64,000 nucleotides of DNA from Pseudomonas sp. UBA4617 (GCF_002386445.1 NZ_DGIR01000039.1:53190-117189); one strand, 5' to 3'; shown: positions 44,299 to 53,696, counted from the stretch's first letter. Program-made: numbers and translations. Notes: generated by a model from the letters alone, not told the origin.

Positions 44299-45081
44299 AT
44301 GCTCGTAGATTCTCATTGCCACCTTGACCGGCTTGACCTCAGCGCCCACCAGGGCTCTCTCGATGCTGCCTTGCAGGCGGCGCGGGAGCGCGGGGTCGGG
44401 CATTTCCTGTGTATCGGCGTCAGTGCCGAAAATGCCGGCGCGGTGAAGGCGCTGAGCGAGCGGTATGCTGATGTCGACTGCTCGGTGGGCGTGCACCCGC
44501 TGGATCTGGCCCCGGGTGAAACCCCGGCGCTGGAGTGGCTGCTGCGCGAGCTGGCCCACCCGCATGTGGTGGCGATTGGCGAAACCGGGCTGGATTACCA
44601 CTACGAGCCGGAGGCTGCCGAGCTGCAGCAGGCTTCGTTCCGCCTGCACCTGGAGGCTTCGCGGCAGACCGGCAAGCCGGTGATCGTGCATACCCGCGCG
44701 GCGCGCGCCGATACCCTGGCGCTGCTGCGCGAAGCTGCTCTGCCGCAGGCGGGCGTGTTGCACTGCTTCACCGAAGACTGGGCGATGGCCAAGGCTGCGC
44801 TGGACCTGGGGTATTACATCTCACTCTCTGGCATCGTCACATTCCGTAATGCCGATGCCCTGCGTGAGGTGGCGCGGCAGGTGCCGGTCGATCGGCTGCT
44901 GGTGGAAACCGATTCGCCGTACCTGGCGCCGATCCCTCATCGTGGCAAGCCGAACCTGCCACAGTACGTGCGTGAGGTCGCGGAGTATGTGGCTTCGTTG
45001 CGGGGGGCCAGTTATGAGCAGCTGGCCGAACAGACCACGGCCAATTTCAAGCGGCTGTTCCCGCTGGCACGCGTGGCTTGA
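44299..45081 (+). CDS. tatD: TatD family metal-dependent deoxyribonuclease
   Basis: 260 residues from ATG 44299 (MLVDSHCHLDRLDL). Metal ligands are in DSHCHLD (6-8), GETGLDYHY (Glu near 97), VHTRAA (His), CF and TDSPYLAPIPHRGK (Asp). It acts as a 3'-5' exonuclease on DNA in repair or degradation. It follows holB after only 30 bases. In P. aeruginosa a pilZ gene lies between these two; here there is no room for one. Confidence 0.93.
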   Translation: MLVDSHCHLDRLDLSAHQGSLDAALQAARERGVGHFLCIGVSAENAGAVKALSERYADVDCSVGVHPLDLAPGETPALEWLLRELAHPHVVAIGETGLDYHYEPEAAELQQASFRLHLEASRQTGKPVIVHTRAARADTLALLREAALPQAGVLHCFTEDWAMAKAALDLGYYISLSGIVTFRNADALREVARQVPVDRLLVETDSPYLAPIPHRGKPNLPQYVREVAEYVASLRGASYEQLAEQTTANFKRLFPLARVA

Positions 45082-45135
45082 TTCACAAAGGGCAGGGGCC
45101 AGTCGCCCCCGCCCTGATACCCCGCGCAAGCACAC

Positions 45136-45253
45136 AAAAAAAACCCGGGTTCTGGGGGGGAATCCGGGTTAAGACCATTAGGAGTAAAACAAAGGTACGC
45201 GGTCCCTGAGCACCTTTATCGGCGCGCCACTTGGGGGGGATGCGCCGCGCCAA
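45136..45253 (-). ncRNA. rgsA: Small RNA matching RgsA
   Basis: In P. aeruginosa the roughly 120-nt sRNA RgsA (P16, PA2958.1) lies between tatD and its downstream neighbours; the same gap here holds a matching minus-strand unit. The predicted RNA is about 118 nt. A 5' stem GGCGCG/CGCGCC encloses a C7 run, a second stem is AAAGGT/ACCTTT, and the intrinsic terminator is AACCCGG / CCGGGTT followed by a T-run, with another C7 run in its loop. No protein frame fits. RgsA is RpoS-dependent and stress-related. Identity rests on synteny and structure, not on an alignment. Confidence 0.8.
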
Positions 45254-45260
45254 CACTTGA

Positions 45261-45267
45261 AGTATTG
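45261..45267 (-). promoter_or_regulatory. -10 element of rgsA (sigma-S-like)
   Basis: On the minus strand CCAATACTT places AATACT at 45266-45261, 7 bases before the predicted RNA start. A C directly before the -10 and no good -35 fit an RpoS-type promoter. Confidence 0.5.
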
Positions 45268-45454
45268 GCCAGGTTTGGCGCAGTGCCAGTGTCTGTTGGT
45301 CGTTTTTTAAACAGATTTGGAATACGCCGGCGTTTCATTCCTCCCGCAGCGCATGGCTGTATGCATCATGAAACATAGACATGCGTGGATGATCCGTGCA
45401 ATTTCCCGCAAGTTAGGCATAATAAACCGCTTCGATTGTCATCCAGTCCTTCCT

Positions 45455-46090
45455 ATGCAGAAAGAACCTCGTAAGGTCCGTGAGTTTCGCCGTCGCGAAC
45501 AGGAAATCCTCGATACCGCGCTCAAACTGTTCCTCGAACAGGGTGAAGACAGCGTCACCGTCGAGATGATCGCCGACGCCGTGGGCATCGGCAAAGGCAC
45601 GATCTACAAGCACTTCAAGTCCAAGGCGGAAATCTACTTGCGCCTGATGCTCGACTACGAGCGCGACCTGAACGCGCTGTTGCACTCGGCCGACGTTGAC
45701 CGCGACAAGGAAGCCCTGTCGCGCGCCTACTTCGAGTTCCGCATGCGCGATCCGCAGCGTTACCGGCTGTTCGACCGTCTGGAAGAAAAGGTGGTCAAGG
45801 GCAACCAGGTACCGGAAATGGTCGAGCAATTGCACAGCATCCGTGCTTCCAACTTCGACCGCCTGACCCAGCTGATCAAGGGCCGTATCAGCGAAGGCAA
45901 GCTCGAAGACGTGCCGCCGTATTTCCACTACTGTGCAGCCTGGGCGCTGGTGCATGGCGCCGTGGCGCTGTACCACTCGCCGTTCTGGAGCAACGTGCTG
46001 GAGGACCAGGAAGGCTTCTTCCAGTTCCTCATGGACATTGGCGTACGCATGGGCAACAAGCGCAAACGCGACCCGGAACCCTCGAACTGA
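45455..46090 (+). CDS. TetR family transcriptional regulator
   Basis: 211 residues from ATG 45455. The HTH at about 15-60 reads REQEILDTALKLFLEQGEDS, then VEMIADAVGIGKGTIYKHFKSKAEIY. It resembles P. aeruginosa PA2957, the regulator near rgsA. It stands alone on its strand, with a terminator-like hairpin after it, and its targets are not evident. A CATAAT box 31 bases before the start may be its -10. Confidence 0.88.
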   Translation: MQKEPRKVREFRRREQEILDTALKLFLEQGEDSVTVEMIADAVGIGKGTIYKHFKSKAEIYLRLMLDYERDLNALLHSADVDRDKEALSRAYFEFRMRDPQRYRLFDRLEEKVVKGNQVPEMVEQLHSIRASNFDRLTQLIKGRISEGKLEDVPPYFHYCAAWALVHGAVALYHSPFWSNVLEDQEGFFQFLMDIGVRMGNKRKRDPEPSN

Positions 46091-46137
46091 CGCATTTCGA
46101 GGCTTGCACCTGAAACCGGCATGAAGTGGGGGCTTGC

Positions 46138-46164
46138 AAAAACCTGATTTATAAGTCAGGTTTT
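46138..46164 (+). terminator. Terminator after the TetR gene
   Basis: AAAACCTGA and TCAGGTTTT flank an 8-base loop, followed by TG. A short stem with a T-run. Confidence 0.6.
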
Positions 46165-46195
46165 GTCGGCCCCACCACCCATGCCGGAGTCATTC

Positions 46196-47164
46196 ATGAT
46201 CGTCGATCGTCAAGGCAGGCGATTTCGCAACCTGCGTGTCAGCCTGACGGCTGCCTGCAATTATGCCTGCACCTACTGCGTCCCTGACGGCAAGCGCCTG
46301 GTGGCGGCGCAGGACGAGTTGCCGGCAGCTTCTCTGGCCCGTGGTGTCGCCTACCTTATCGAGGCAGCTGGCATCGAGCGGTTGCGTATCACTGGCGGTG
46401 AGCCACTGGTCAGCCCGCGTCTGGGGGACTTTCTGACGGCTGTGGCCAGACTCGACCTCAACGATATCTCGCTGACCACCAATGGCCAGCTGCTGACGCG
46501 CAAATTGCCACAGCTGCAGGCGGCGGGTATTCGCCGGCTCAATATTTCCCTTGATACGCTGGACCCTCGGGCCTTTCGCCGCATTGCCCGCGGGGGTGAC
46601 CTGGCCAGTGTGCTGGCGGGCATGGAGCAGGCTGGCGCGCTTGGCATGCAGGTCAAGGTGAACATGGTACCGATGCGCGGGCACAACCTCGACCAGGTGC
46701 TGCCGCTGCTGGACTACTGCCTGGCGCGCGGTTTCGAACTGCGTTTCATCGAGCTCATGCGCATGGGGCACCTGGCCCGTGACCACAACGCCTTTGTGCA
46801 GCAATTCGTCGGCCTTGATCAGTTGCTGGCCTTGATCGCTGAAAAGCATGCCTTTGCCCAGGTGGACGCGCCGCTGGACGCCACCGCCTTGCGTTATCAA
46901 ATCTCGGGCAAAGGCCATTTCGGTGTAATTGCCAACGAGAGCCTACCGTTCTGCCGCAGCTGCTCACGGCTGCGCCTTTCGTCTACGGGCTGGTTGCATG
47001 GCTGCCTGTCGTCGGGGAATCGCCACTTCGTTGGCGATTTGCTGGAAAAGCCGCGCCACCAGGCGCTCCCAGCCCTGCAGCGCCTGCTGGTCAAGGCCCT
47101 GGCAGACAAGCAGGATGTAGCCTTTTCCGGTGACGTGATGGTGATGAAGGTGATCGGCGGCTGA
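46196..47164 (+). CDS. moaA: GTP 3',8-cyclase (MoaA), molybdenum cofactor
   Basis: 322 residues from ATG 46196; a GGAG lies 7 bases upstream, better than ATG 46181. The radical SAM Fe-S cluster Cys residues are C21, C25 and C28 (ACNYACTYC). RITGGEPLV follows, and the second Fe-S site is FCRSCSRLRLSSTGWLHGC. It ends in Gly-Gly, which MoaA needs for activity. It makes the first intermediate of molybdopterin from GTP. No other moa gene is nearby, so this may be a second moaA copy. Confidence 0.93.
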   Translation: MIVDRQGRRFRNLRVSLTAACNYACTYCVPDGKRLVAAQDELPAASLARGVAYLIEAAGIERLRITGGEPLVSPRLGDFLTAVARLDLNDISLTTNGQLLTRKLPQLQAAGIRRLNISLDTLDPRAFRRIARGGDLASVLAGMEQAGALGMQVKVNMVPMRGHNLDQVLPLLDYCLARGFELRFIELMRMGHLARDHNAFVQQFVGLDQLLALIAEKHAFAQVDAPLDATALRYQISGKGHFGVIANESLPFCRSCSRLRLSSTGWLHGCLSSGNRHFVGDLLEKPRHQALPALQRLLVKALADKQDVAFSGDVMVMKVIGG

Positions 47165-47230
47165 AGCTGGCGCAAAAGCTGCATCCGCCGGCTATCCGCC
47201 GGTTTTTCGTCGCCGGCAACTGGAGGAAAG

Positions 47231-47836
47231 ATGCGTAGCCTGGTTTTGCTGCTGGCGCTGATGGCGCTGGGCGGTTGTATGAATGTCAGCGATATGGGCG
47301 AGGGCGTCCGCTATCACTTGAGCGATGCCGGTTTGCTGGACCACAGCGATACCCGTCGCACCCTGTCGATTCGCCTGCAGCCCGATTCGTTCATCTTCAT
47401 CGGCCAGGGCGCGTTCGTGCCGCCGGGCAAGGGGCCGGTGCCACGGCAGAACGCAGTGGCCGAGCAGGCGTTCAAGAGTTTCGTCGAATACTTCCCGCTG
47501 GTACGCCGTGCCCAGGGCCCACTGGGCCTGGAGGAGGCCATCGCCCAGGCACGCTCGGTGGGGGCCGATTATGTGCTGTACACCCGCTTTGCCCGTACCG
47601 ACGACCGAATCGGGAACGGCGACGAATGGTACGACGAACAGGCGATCGACCGCCTGGGCTGGGACACCGGCGTGGTGCAGATGATGCTGATCGAGACCAA
47701 CACCCGTTACCTGATCGACACTGCGCGTATCAAGAGCCGTGGCGGTTTGTTGACGCTGCACGATAATACCCCGGAAGATTTGCTTGCGGCGCCGATGCGC
47801 GAGTACGCTCGTAGCCTTCTGGGCATGAGTGAATGA
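47231..47836 (+). CDS. DUF4823-type lipoprotein
   Basis: 201 residues. The signal peptide MRSLVLLLALMALGGC has a lipobox with Cys16; Met follows the Cys, so outer-membrane sorting is likely. The periplasmic part includes LSIRLQPDSFIFIGQGAFVPP and GADYVLYTRFARTDDRIG. I connect it tentatively to DUF4823 lipoproteins of Pseudomonas. It is followed 10 bases later by the DUF1285 gene. Confidence 0.75.
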   Translation: MRSLVLLLALMALGGCMNVSDMGEGVRYHLSDAGLLDHSDTRRTLSIRLQPDSFIFIGQGAFVPPGKGPVPRQNAVAEQAFKSFVEYFPLVRRAQGPLGLEEAIAQARSVGADYVLYTRFARTDDRIGNGDEWYDEQAIDRLGWDTGVVQMMLIETNTRYLIDTARIKSRGGLLTLHDNTPEDLLAAPMREYARSLLGMSE

Positions 47837-47846
47837 GGCAGGCGCG

Positions 47847-48404
47847 ATGAGCGATTCCGGCAAGGCCAATGATCTTCTTGCGCAGCTTCCCAAGGTCAAG
47901 GGCCTGCCGCCAGTGCATCTGTGGAACCCGGATTTCTGCGGTGACATCGATATGCGCATCGCCCGCGATGGCACCTGGTATTACCTGGGCACCCCCATCG
48001 GGCGCAAGCCGATGGTGCGGCTGTTTTCCACCATCATCCGCCGCGATGGCGATGCCTATTTCCTGGTGACCCCGGTGGAAAAAGTGGGCATCCGCGTGGA
48101 CGATGCGCCGTTCGTGGCGGTGGCGCTGGACGTTCAGGGGGAAGGGGAGCAGCAGGTGCTGCGCTTCACCAGCAATGTCGAGGATCAGGTGGAGGCCGGG
48201 CCTGCCAATCCGCTGCGCGTGGTGATCGACCCGAAGACCCAGGAGCCGTCGCCGTATGTGTTGATGCGCAGCAACCTCGAAGCCCTGATCCATCGCAACG
48301 TGTTCTACCAACTGGTGGAACTGGCAGTACCGCGGGAGATCGATGGCGAGGAGTGGCTGGGTGTGTGGAGCCACGGTGTGTTTTACCCGATCGGGCGCTG
48401 CTGA
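47847..48404 (+). CDS. DUF1285 domain protein
   Basis: 185 residues from ATG 47847 (GAGGCAGG site). The family landmarks are PPVHLWNPDFCGDIDMRIARDGTWYY, GTPIGRKPMVRLFSTIIRRD, DAYFLVTPVEKVGI and VDDAPFVAV. It is soluble, with no signal. Structures of the family show a two-domain beta fold, and its role is unknown. It is the last gene before the terminator and tRNA-Asn. Confidence 0.88.
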   Translation: MSDSGKANDLLAQLPKVKGLPPVHLWNPDFCGDIDMRIARDGTWYYLGTPIGRKPMVRLFSTIIRRDGDAYFLVTPVEKVGIRVDDAPFVAVALDVQGEGEQQVLRFTSNVEDQVEAGPANPLRVVIDPKTQEPSPYVLMRSNLEALIHRNVFYQLVELAVPREIDGEEWLGVWSHGVFYPIGRC

Positions 48405-48417
48405 CGGCGATGCAACG

Positions 48418-48454
48418 AAAAAGCCCCCGGTGCTTGCGCATCCGGGGGCTTTTC
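48418..48454. terminator. Terminator after the DUF1285 gene
   Basis: AAAAAGCCCCCGG / CCGGGGGCTTTT around an 11-base loop. It is also suited to end the minus-strand tRNA-Asn transcript. Confidence 0.9.
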
Positions 48455-48460
48455 AGTGTT

Positions 48461-48536
48461 TGGCTCCGCGACCTGGACTCGAACCAGGGACCCAATGATT
48501 AACAGTCATTTGCTCTACCGACTGAGCTATCGCGGA
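48461..48536 (-). tRNA. tRNA-Asn(GTT)
   Basis: 76 nt with encoded CCA on the minus strand. Acceptor TCCGCGA/TCGCGGA, anticodon GTT in the loop CTGTTAA, T-arm GGTTCGAGTCC. Confidence 0.97.
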
Positions 48537-48598
48537 ATCTGCGCGTATCTTACTGATTGCCAGGGGGAAGTCAAGCCACCCCCTGCCAAATCAAGCAG

Positions 48599-49795
48599 TT
48601 ACAGCACTTCGACGATGGCTTTGGTGACCACGTGGATGTTGCTCTGGTTCAGTGCGGCTACTGCAATGCGGCCGGTGTCCAGGGCATAGATGCCGAAGTC
48701 GTTCTTCAGGCGGGCAACTTGCTCCACGGTCAGGCCCGAATAGGAGAACATGCCGACCTGACGGCCAACGAAGCTGAAGTCGCGCTTGGCACCGTACTGG
48801 GCCAGCAGCTCGACCATCTGCTTGCGCATGCCATGGATGCGCTCGCGCATTTCGGCCAGTTCGGTTTCCCACATCTGGCGCAGTTCGGCACTGTTCAGCA
48901 CGGTGGCGACGATGGTTGCGCCATGGGTCGGCGGGTTGGAGTAGGTGGTGCGGATCACGCGCTTGACCTGCGACAGCACACGGGTGCTTTCGTCCTTGGA
49001 CGCGGTGACGATCGACAGCGCACCGACGCGCTCGCCATACAGCGAGAACGACTTGGAGAACGAGCTGGACACGAAGAACTCCAGGCCAGACTCGGCGAAC
49101 AGGCGTACGGCAAAGGCGTCTTCGGCGATGCCGTCACCGAAGCCCTGGTAGGCCATGTCGAGGAATGGCACGTGGCCCTTGGCCTTGACCACTTCCAGCA
49201 CGTTTTTCCAGTCGTCCAGGTTCAGGTCGACACCCGTTGGGTTGTGGCAGCAGGCGTGCAATACCACGATCGAGCCGGAGGGCAGCTTGTTCAGGTCTTC
49301 CAGCATGCCGGCGCGGTTGACATCGTTGGTCGGCGCGTCGTAATAGCGGTAGTTCTGCACCGGGAAGCCGGCCGATTCGAACAGGGCGCGGTGGTTTTCC
49401 CAGCTCGGGTCGCTGATGGCGACCACGGCGTTCGGCGAGATACGCTTGAGGAAGTCGGCGCCGATCTTCAGCGCGCCGGTACCGCCCACGGCCTGCACGG
49501 TGACCACGCGGCCAGCGGCCAGCAGCGGCGACTCGGCGCCGAACAGCAGCTTCTGTACAGCCTGGTCGTAGGAGGCGATGCCGTCGATCGGCAGGTAGCC
49601 GCGCGAGGCGTGCTGGGCAGCACGCTGGGTCTCGGCTTCGATCACGGCACGCAGCAGCGGAATGCGGCCTTCCTCATTGCAGTAAACGCCCACGCCCAGG
49701 TTGACCTTGTCGGTACGTGGGTCGGCGTTGAATGCTTCGTTGAGGCCCAGAATAGGGTCGCGGGGTGCCAGCTCGACAGCGGAAAACAGGCTCAT
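48599..49795 (-). CDS. Aromatic/aspartate aminotransferase (class I)
   Basis: 398 residues from ATG 49795 (MSLFSAVELAPRDPILGLNE). It is a PLP aminotransferase of the AspC/TyrB group. VNLGVGVYCNEEGRIPLL, HACCHNPTGVDLN (PLP-binding Asn) and SSSFSKSFSLYGERVGAL with the PLP lysine are visible, and NPPTHGA (substrate Arg region) follows. It would interconvert aspartate or aromatic amino acids with their keto-acids. The choice between AspC and TyrB is not safe from sequence alone. It is divergent from uvrB. Confidence 0.93.
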   Translation of the reverse strand: MSLFSAVELAPRDPILGLNEAFNADPRTDKVNLGVGVYCNEEGRIPLLRAVIEAETQRAAQHASRGYLPIDGIASYDQAVQKLLFGAESPLLAAGRVVTVQAVGGTGALKIGADFLKRISPNAVVAISDPSWENHRALFESAGFPVQNYRYYDAPTNDVNRAGMLEDLNKLPSGSIVVLHACCHNPTGVDLNLDDWKNVLEVVKAKGHVPFLDMAYQGFGDGIAEDAFAVRLFAESGLEFFVSSSFSKSFSLYGERVGALSIVTASKDESTRVLSQVKRVIRTTYSNPPTHGATIVATVLNSAELRQMWETELAEMRERIHGMRKQMVELLAQYGAKRDFSFVGRQVGMFSYSGLTVEQVARLKNDFGIYALDTGRIAVAALNQSNIHVVTKAIVEVL

Positions 49796-50040
49796 TGTTA
49801 CCTTGGCTCTGATTGGAGTGTGATAGGACGTACACGCTCCAGCCGAATGCACTGAAGCGGTGCACAAACGGGGTGTCAGTATAGTGATACCGGCCGGTCA
49901 CCGCGACACTATGGCGCAGCTTTTCCAGCCATTTGCGCAAATATTTTACAACCATTGGTCTAAATGCCAGGTCCACCGTAACAAGCATTCACGGCCATGC
50001 CGTCAAAGCACCCCCGGCGTCCGCATTTAGGTATAGACTA

Positions 50041-50056
50041 CTGGCTAAATTTACAG
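50041..50056 (+). promoter_or_regulatory. LexA box candidate upstream of uvrB
   Basis: CTG-GCTAAATTTA-CAG fits the CTG-N10-CAG rule with an AT-rich centre. It lies 26 bases before the uvrB ATG and directly after a TATAGA -10-like box (50032-50037), so a bound repressor would block transcription start. Confidence 0.55.
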
Positions 50057-50081
50057 TTGCCGCAACACCGCGAGGTCCGTC

Positions 50082-52097
50082 ATGTCCGAGTTCCAGCTCG
50101 TCACCCGTTTCCAGCCGGCCGGCGACCAGCCCGAGGCCATTCGCCAGATGGTCGAAGGCATCGAGGCGGGGTTGTCGCACCAGACGTTGCTCGGGGTGAC
50201 CGGCTCGGGCAAGACTTTCAGCATTGCCAACGTCATCCAGCAGGTGCAGCGCCCGACCCTGGTGCTGGCGCCGAACAAGACCCTGGCCGCGCAGCTGTAT
50301 GGCGAGTTCAAGGCGTTCTTCCCCAACAACGCGGTGGAGTACTTCGTTTCCTACTACGACTACTACCAACCCGAAGCCTATGTGCCGTCGTCCGATACCT
50401 TCATCGAGAAGGACGCGTCGATCAACGACCATATCGAGCAGATGCGCCTGTCGGCAACCAAGGCGCTGCTGGAGCGGCGCGATGCGATCATCGTCACCAC
50501 GGTCTCGTGCATCTACGGCCTGGGCAGCCCGGAGACCTACCTGAAGATGGTCCTGCACGTCGACCGCGGCGACAAGCTCGACCAGCGTGCGCTGCTGCGA
50601 CGCCTGGCCGACCTGCAATACACCCGCAACGAGATGGACTTCGCCCGCGCCACCTTCCGCGTGCGTGGCGATGTGGTCGACATATTCCCGGCCGAATCGG
50701 ACCTCGAGGCGATCCGCATCGAACTGTTCGATGACGAGGTGGAGAACATCGCCGCCTTCGACCCGCTGACTGGCGAGGTCTTCCGCAAGCTGCCGCGTTT
50801 CACCTTCTACCCCAAGAGTCACTACGTAACCCCGCGGGAAACCCTGCTGGATGCGGTCGAAGGCATAAAGGAAGAGCTCAGGGACCGTCTGGAATACCTG
50901 CACAAGGCCAACAAGCTGGTGGAGGCGCAGCGCCTCGAGCAACGGACCCGCTTCGACCTGGAGATGATCCTGGAGCTGGGCTACTGCAACGGCATCGAAA
51001 ACTACTCGCGCTACCTCTCCGGGCGCCCGGCCGGTGCGCCGCCGCCGACCCTTTACGACTACCTGCCGCCTGATGCTCTGCTGGTCATTGACGAGTCCCA
51101 CGTCAGCGTTCCGCAGGTAGGCGCCATGTACAAGGGCGACCGCTCGCGCAAGGAAACCCTGGTCGAATACGGTTTCCGCCTGCCCTCGGCGCTGGACAAC
51201 CGGCCCATGCGTTTTGACGAGTGGGAGGCGGTCAGCCCGCAGACCATTTTCGTGTCCGCCACGCCGGGCCCATACGAGGCCGAGCACGCCGGGCGCGTGG
51301 TCGAGCAGGTGGTGCGCCCGACCGGCCTGGTCGACCCCCAGGTGGAAGTGCGGCCGGCGCTGACCCAGGTCGACGACCTGCTGTCGGAAATCCGCAAGCG
51401 TGTGGCACAAGGCGAGCGGGTGCTGGCCACCACGCTCACCAAGCGCATGGCCGAAGACCTCACCGACTACCTGGCCGACCACGACGTGCGGGTGCGTTAC
51501 CTGCACTCGGACATCGACACCGTCGAGCGGGTGGAGATCATCCGTGACCTGCGCCTGGGGACCTTCGACGTGCTGGTTGGCATCAACCTGTTGCGCGAGG
51601 GCCTGGACATGCCCGAGGTGTCGCTGGTGGCAATCCTTGATGCCGACAAGGAAGGCTTCCTGCGCTCCGAGCGCTCGCTGATCCAGACCATCGGCCGCGC
51701 GGCGCGCAACCTCAATGGCCGGGCCATTCTGTACGCCGACCAGATTACCGGTTCGATGCAGCGGGCCATCGACGAAACCGAACGCCGTCGCGAGAAGCAG
51801 ATCGCCTTCAACCAGGCCCATGGCATCGTGCCCAAGGGCGTGGTCAAGGACATCACCGACATCATGGAAGGTGCCACCGTGCCTGGCGCGCGCAGCAAGA
51901 AGCGCAAGGGCATGGCCAAGGCAGCGGAGGAGAGTGCCCGTTACGAGGCCGAGCTGCGCACGCCAGGCGAGATCACCAAGCGCATCAAGCAGCTGGAAGA
52001 GAAGATGATGCAGTTCGCCCGCGACCTGGAATTCGAGGCGGCGGCGCAATTGCGCGACGAGATTGCCCAGCTGCGGGAGCGGTTGATTACCAGCTGA
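50082..52097 (+). CDS. uvrB: Excinuclease ABC subunit B
   Basis: 671 residues, full length. Walker A GVTGSGKTFSIAN (about 37-49), the beta-hairpin region with YYDYYQPEAYVPSSDTFIEKD, the DEAD-like VIDESHVSVPQ, helicase motifs VGINLLREGLDMPE and QTIGRAARN, and a C-terminal UVR domain (KRIKQLEEKMMQFARDLEFE). It loads onto damaged DNA with UvrA and recruits UvrC in nucleotide excision repair. A possible LexA site lies upstream. Confidence 0.98.
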   Translation: MSEFQLVTRFQPAGDQPEAIRQMVEGIEAGLSHQTLLGVTGSGKTFSIANVIQQVQRPTLVLAPNKTLAAQLYGEFKAFFPNNAVEYFVSYYDYYQPEAYVPSSDTFIEKDASINDHIEQMRLSATKALLERRDAIIVTTVSCIYGLGSPETYLKMVLHVDRGDKLDQRALLRRLADLQYTRNEMDFARATFRVRGDVVDIFPAESDLEAIRIELFDDEVENIAAFDPLTGEVFRKLPRFTFYPKSHYVTPRETLLDAVEGIKEELRDRLEYLHKANKLVEAQRLEQRTRFDLEMILELGYCNGIENYSRYLSGRPAGAPPPTLYDYLPPDALLVIDESHVSVPQVGAMYKGDRSRKETLVEYGFRLPSALDNRPMRFDEWEAVSPQTIFVSATPGPYEAEHAGRVVEQVVRPTGLVDPQVEVRPALTQVDDLLSEIRKRVAQGERVLATTLTKRMAEDLTDYLADHDVRVRYLHSDIDTVERVEIIRDLRLGTFDVLVGINLLREGLDMPEVSLVAILDADKEGFLRSERSLIQTIGRAARNLNGRAILYADQITGSMQRAIDETERRREKQIAFNQAHGIVPKGVVKDITDIMEGATVPGARSKKRKGMAKAAEESARYEAELRTPGEITKRIKQLEEKMMQFARDLEFEAAAQLRDEIAQLRERLITS

Positions 52098-52145
52098 AGC
52101 CTGGCGGGGGTGCTCCAACAGGACCGCGCCGCATCTGTAGCAAGC

Positions 52146-53696
52146 CTAATGGGCTTCCCCGGCCTTCAGCCCCTCCGGCAGCTTGCGGGTCATCAGCACC
52201 GCCACCATGCTCACCGCCAAGCCGATGCCGACAAAGTGGAAGGCATCGTTGTAGGCCATGATCAACGCCTGCTGATGGGTAATCTCGCTCAATTTACCCA
52301 GCGCGGCGTTGTCATTTCCCAGTCGCTCTGCCAGTTGTGCCAGGCGCTCCGCCACCTGAGGGTTGCTTGGCACCAGTGCTTCCCTCAGGTAATCGAAGTA
52401 CACCTTGGTCCGCGCATCCAGCAGCGTGGCCAGCAGCGCAATGCCGATCGCCCCGCCCAGGTTGCGCAGGATATTGAACAGGCTCGACGCCGACCCGGCA
52501 TCCTGCGGCTGGATATACGCCGTAGCGATCAGGGAGATGGTCACCATGATCATCGGCTGGCCGATGGCGCGGATGATCTGGATATGGTTGAACTGCGGCC
52601 CGGCGAAATCCGGGTTGAGCACCCCCGAGCCGAAACTGGCGGCACCGAACAGGCAGAACCCCAAGGCGCACAACACCTTGGGCGACACCACTTTCATCAA
52701 CTGCGGCACCAGCGGGATGAGGAACAGCTGCGGGATGCCCATCCACATGATCACCTCACCGATCTGCAAGGCGTTGTAGCCCTGTATCTGTGCCAGGTAC
52801 AGCGGCAACAGGTAGATCGAGCCATACAGGCCCACGCCCATGCCCAGGCTGGCGATGCTCGCCAGGCCGAAGTTGCGGTTGCCGAGGATGCGCAGGTTGA
52901 TCAGTGACTGTGGTCTGGAAAACTGCAGGATGATGAAAGTGATCAGGCTGACCAGGGCGATGCTGCCGAGGCCGACGATCAGTTGCGATTCCAGCCAGTC
53001 CTTGCGGTGGCCTTCTTCCAGAAACACCTGCAGGCAGCCCAGCCCCAGCCCCAGGGTGACGATACCGGCGTAGTCGGTACTTTTCAGCAGCTCCCAATGT
53101 GCGTCCTTCTTCTCCAGCCCGTACAGCAGGCCGGCGATCATTACCAGACCGGGCGGGATATTGATGTAGAAGATGTATTCCCAGCCCCAGTTTTCAGTCA
53201 GCCAGCCACCCAGGGTGGGGCCGATCGAGGGGGCGAAGGTGGCGGTCATGGCAAACATGGCCATGCCCTTGGCACGGTGGTGCTCGGGCAGCTTGATCAG
53301 GGTCAGGGTGAAGGCCAGCGGGATCAATGCTCCGCCGGTAAAGCCCTGCAGGGCGCGGAACAGGATCATGCTTTCCAGGTTCCAGGCCATCGAACACAGC
53401 AGCGACGACAGCAGGAAGCCGCCGGATACCCACACCGCCAGGCGCCGCGCCGACAGTAGTTGCACCAGCCAGGCGGTGAGCGGAATCATGATGATCTCCG
53501 CCACCAGGTACGAGGTGGAAATCCACGAGCCTTCCTCCAGCGTCGCCGACAATGCGCCTTGGATGTCCTTCAGCGACGAGTTGGTGATCTGGATGTCCAG
53601 CACCGCCATGAAGGCGCCGAGCATCACGCTCATTACCGCGATCCAGTCGCGCCGGGTCGGCTCCGCAGTGGGCCTGAGCAACACGTCACCGGCCAT
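52146..53696 (-). CDS. DHA2 family MFS drug exporter (EmrB-like)
   Basis: 516 residues with 14 predicted transmembrane segments. MLGAFMAVLDIQITNSSLKDIQGALSAT is split over helix 1 and its loop (motif D1-like), ALQGFTGGALIPLAF follows, and GPTLGGWLTENWGWEYIFYIN is motif C, the antiporter signature. It overlaps the end of the membrane-fusion gene by 11 bases, so the pair is one operon. It would work as a proton-driven tripartite pump with an outer-membrane channel encoded elsewhere. Confidence 0.92.
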   Translation of the reverse strand: MAGDVLLRPTAEPTRRDWIAVMSVMLGAFMAVLDIQITNSSLKDIQGALSATLEEGSWISTSYLVAEIIMIPLTAWLVQLLSARRLAVWVSGGFLLSSLLCSMAWNLESMILFRALQGFTGGALIPLAFTLTLIKLPEHHRAKGMAMFAMTATFAPSIGPTLGGWLTENWGWEYIFYINIPPGLVMIAGLLYGLEKKDAHWELLKSTDYAGIVTLGLGLGCLQVFLEEGHRKDWLESQLIVGLGSIALVSLITFIILQFSRPQSLINLRILGNRNFGLASIASLGMGVGLYGSIYLLPLYLAQIQGYNALQIGEVIMWMGIPQLFLIPLVPQLMKVVSPKVLCALGFCLFGAASFGSGVLNPDFAGPQFNHIQIIRAIGQPMIMVTISLIATAYIQPQDAGSASSLFNILRNLGGAIGIALLATLLDARTKVYFDYLREALVPSNPQVAERLAQLAERLGNDNAALGKLSEITHQQALIMAYNDAFHFVGIGLAVSMVAVLMTRKLPEGLKAGEAH

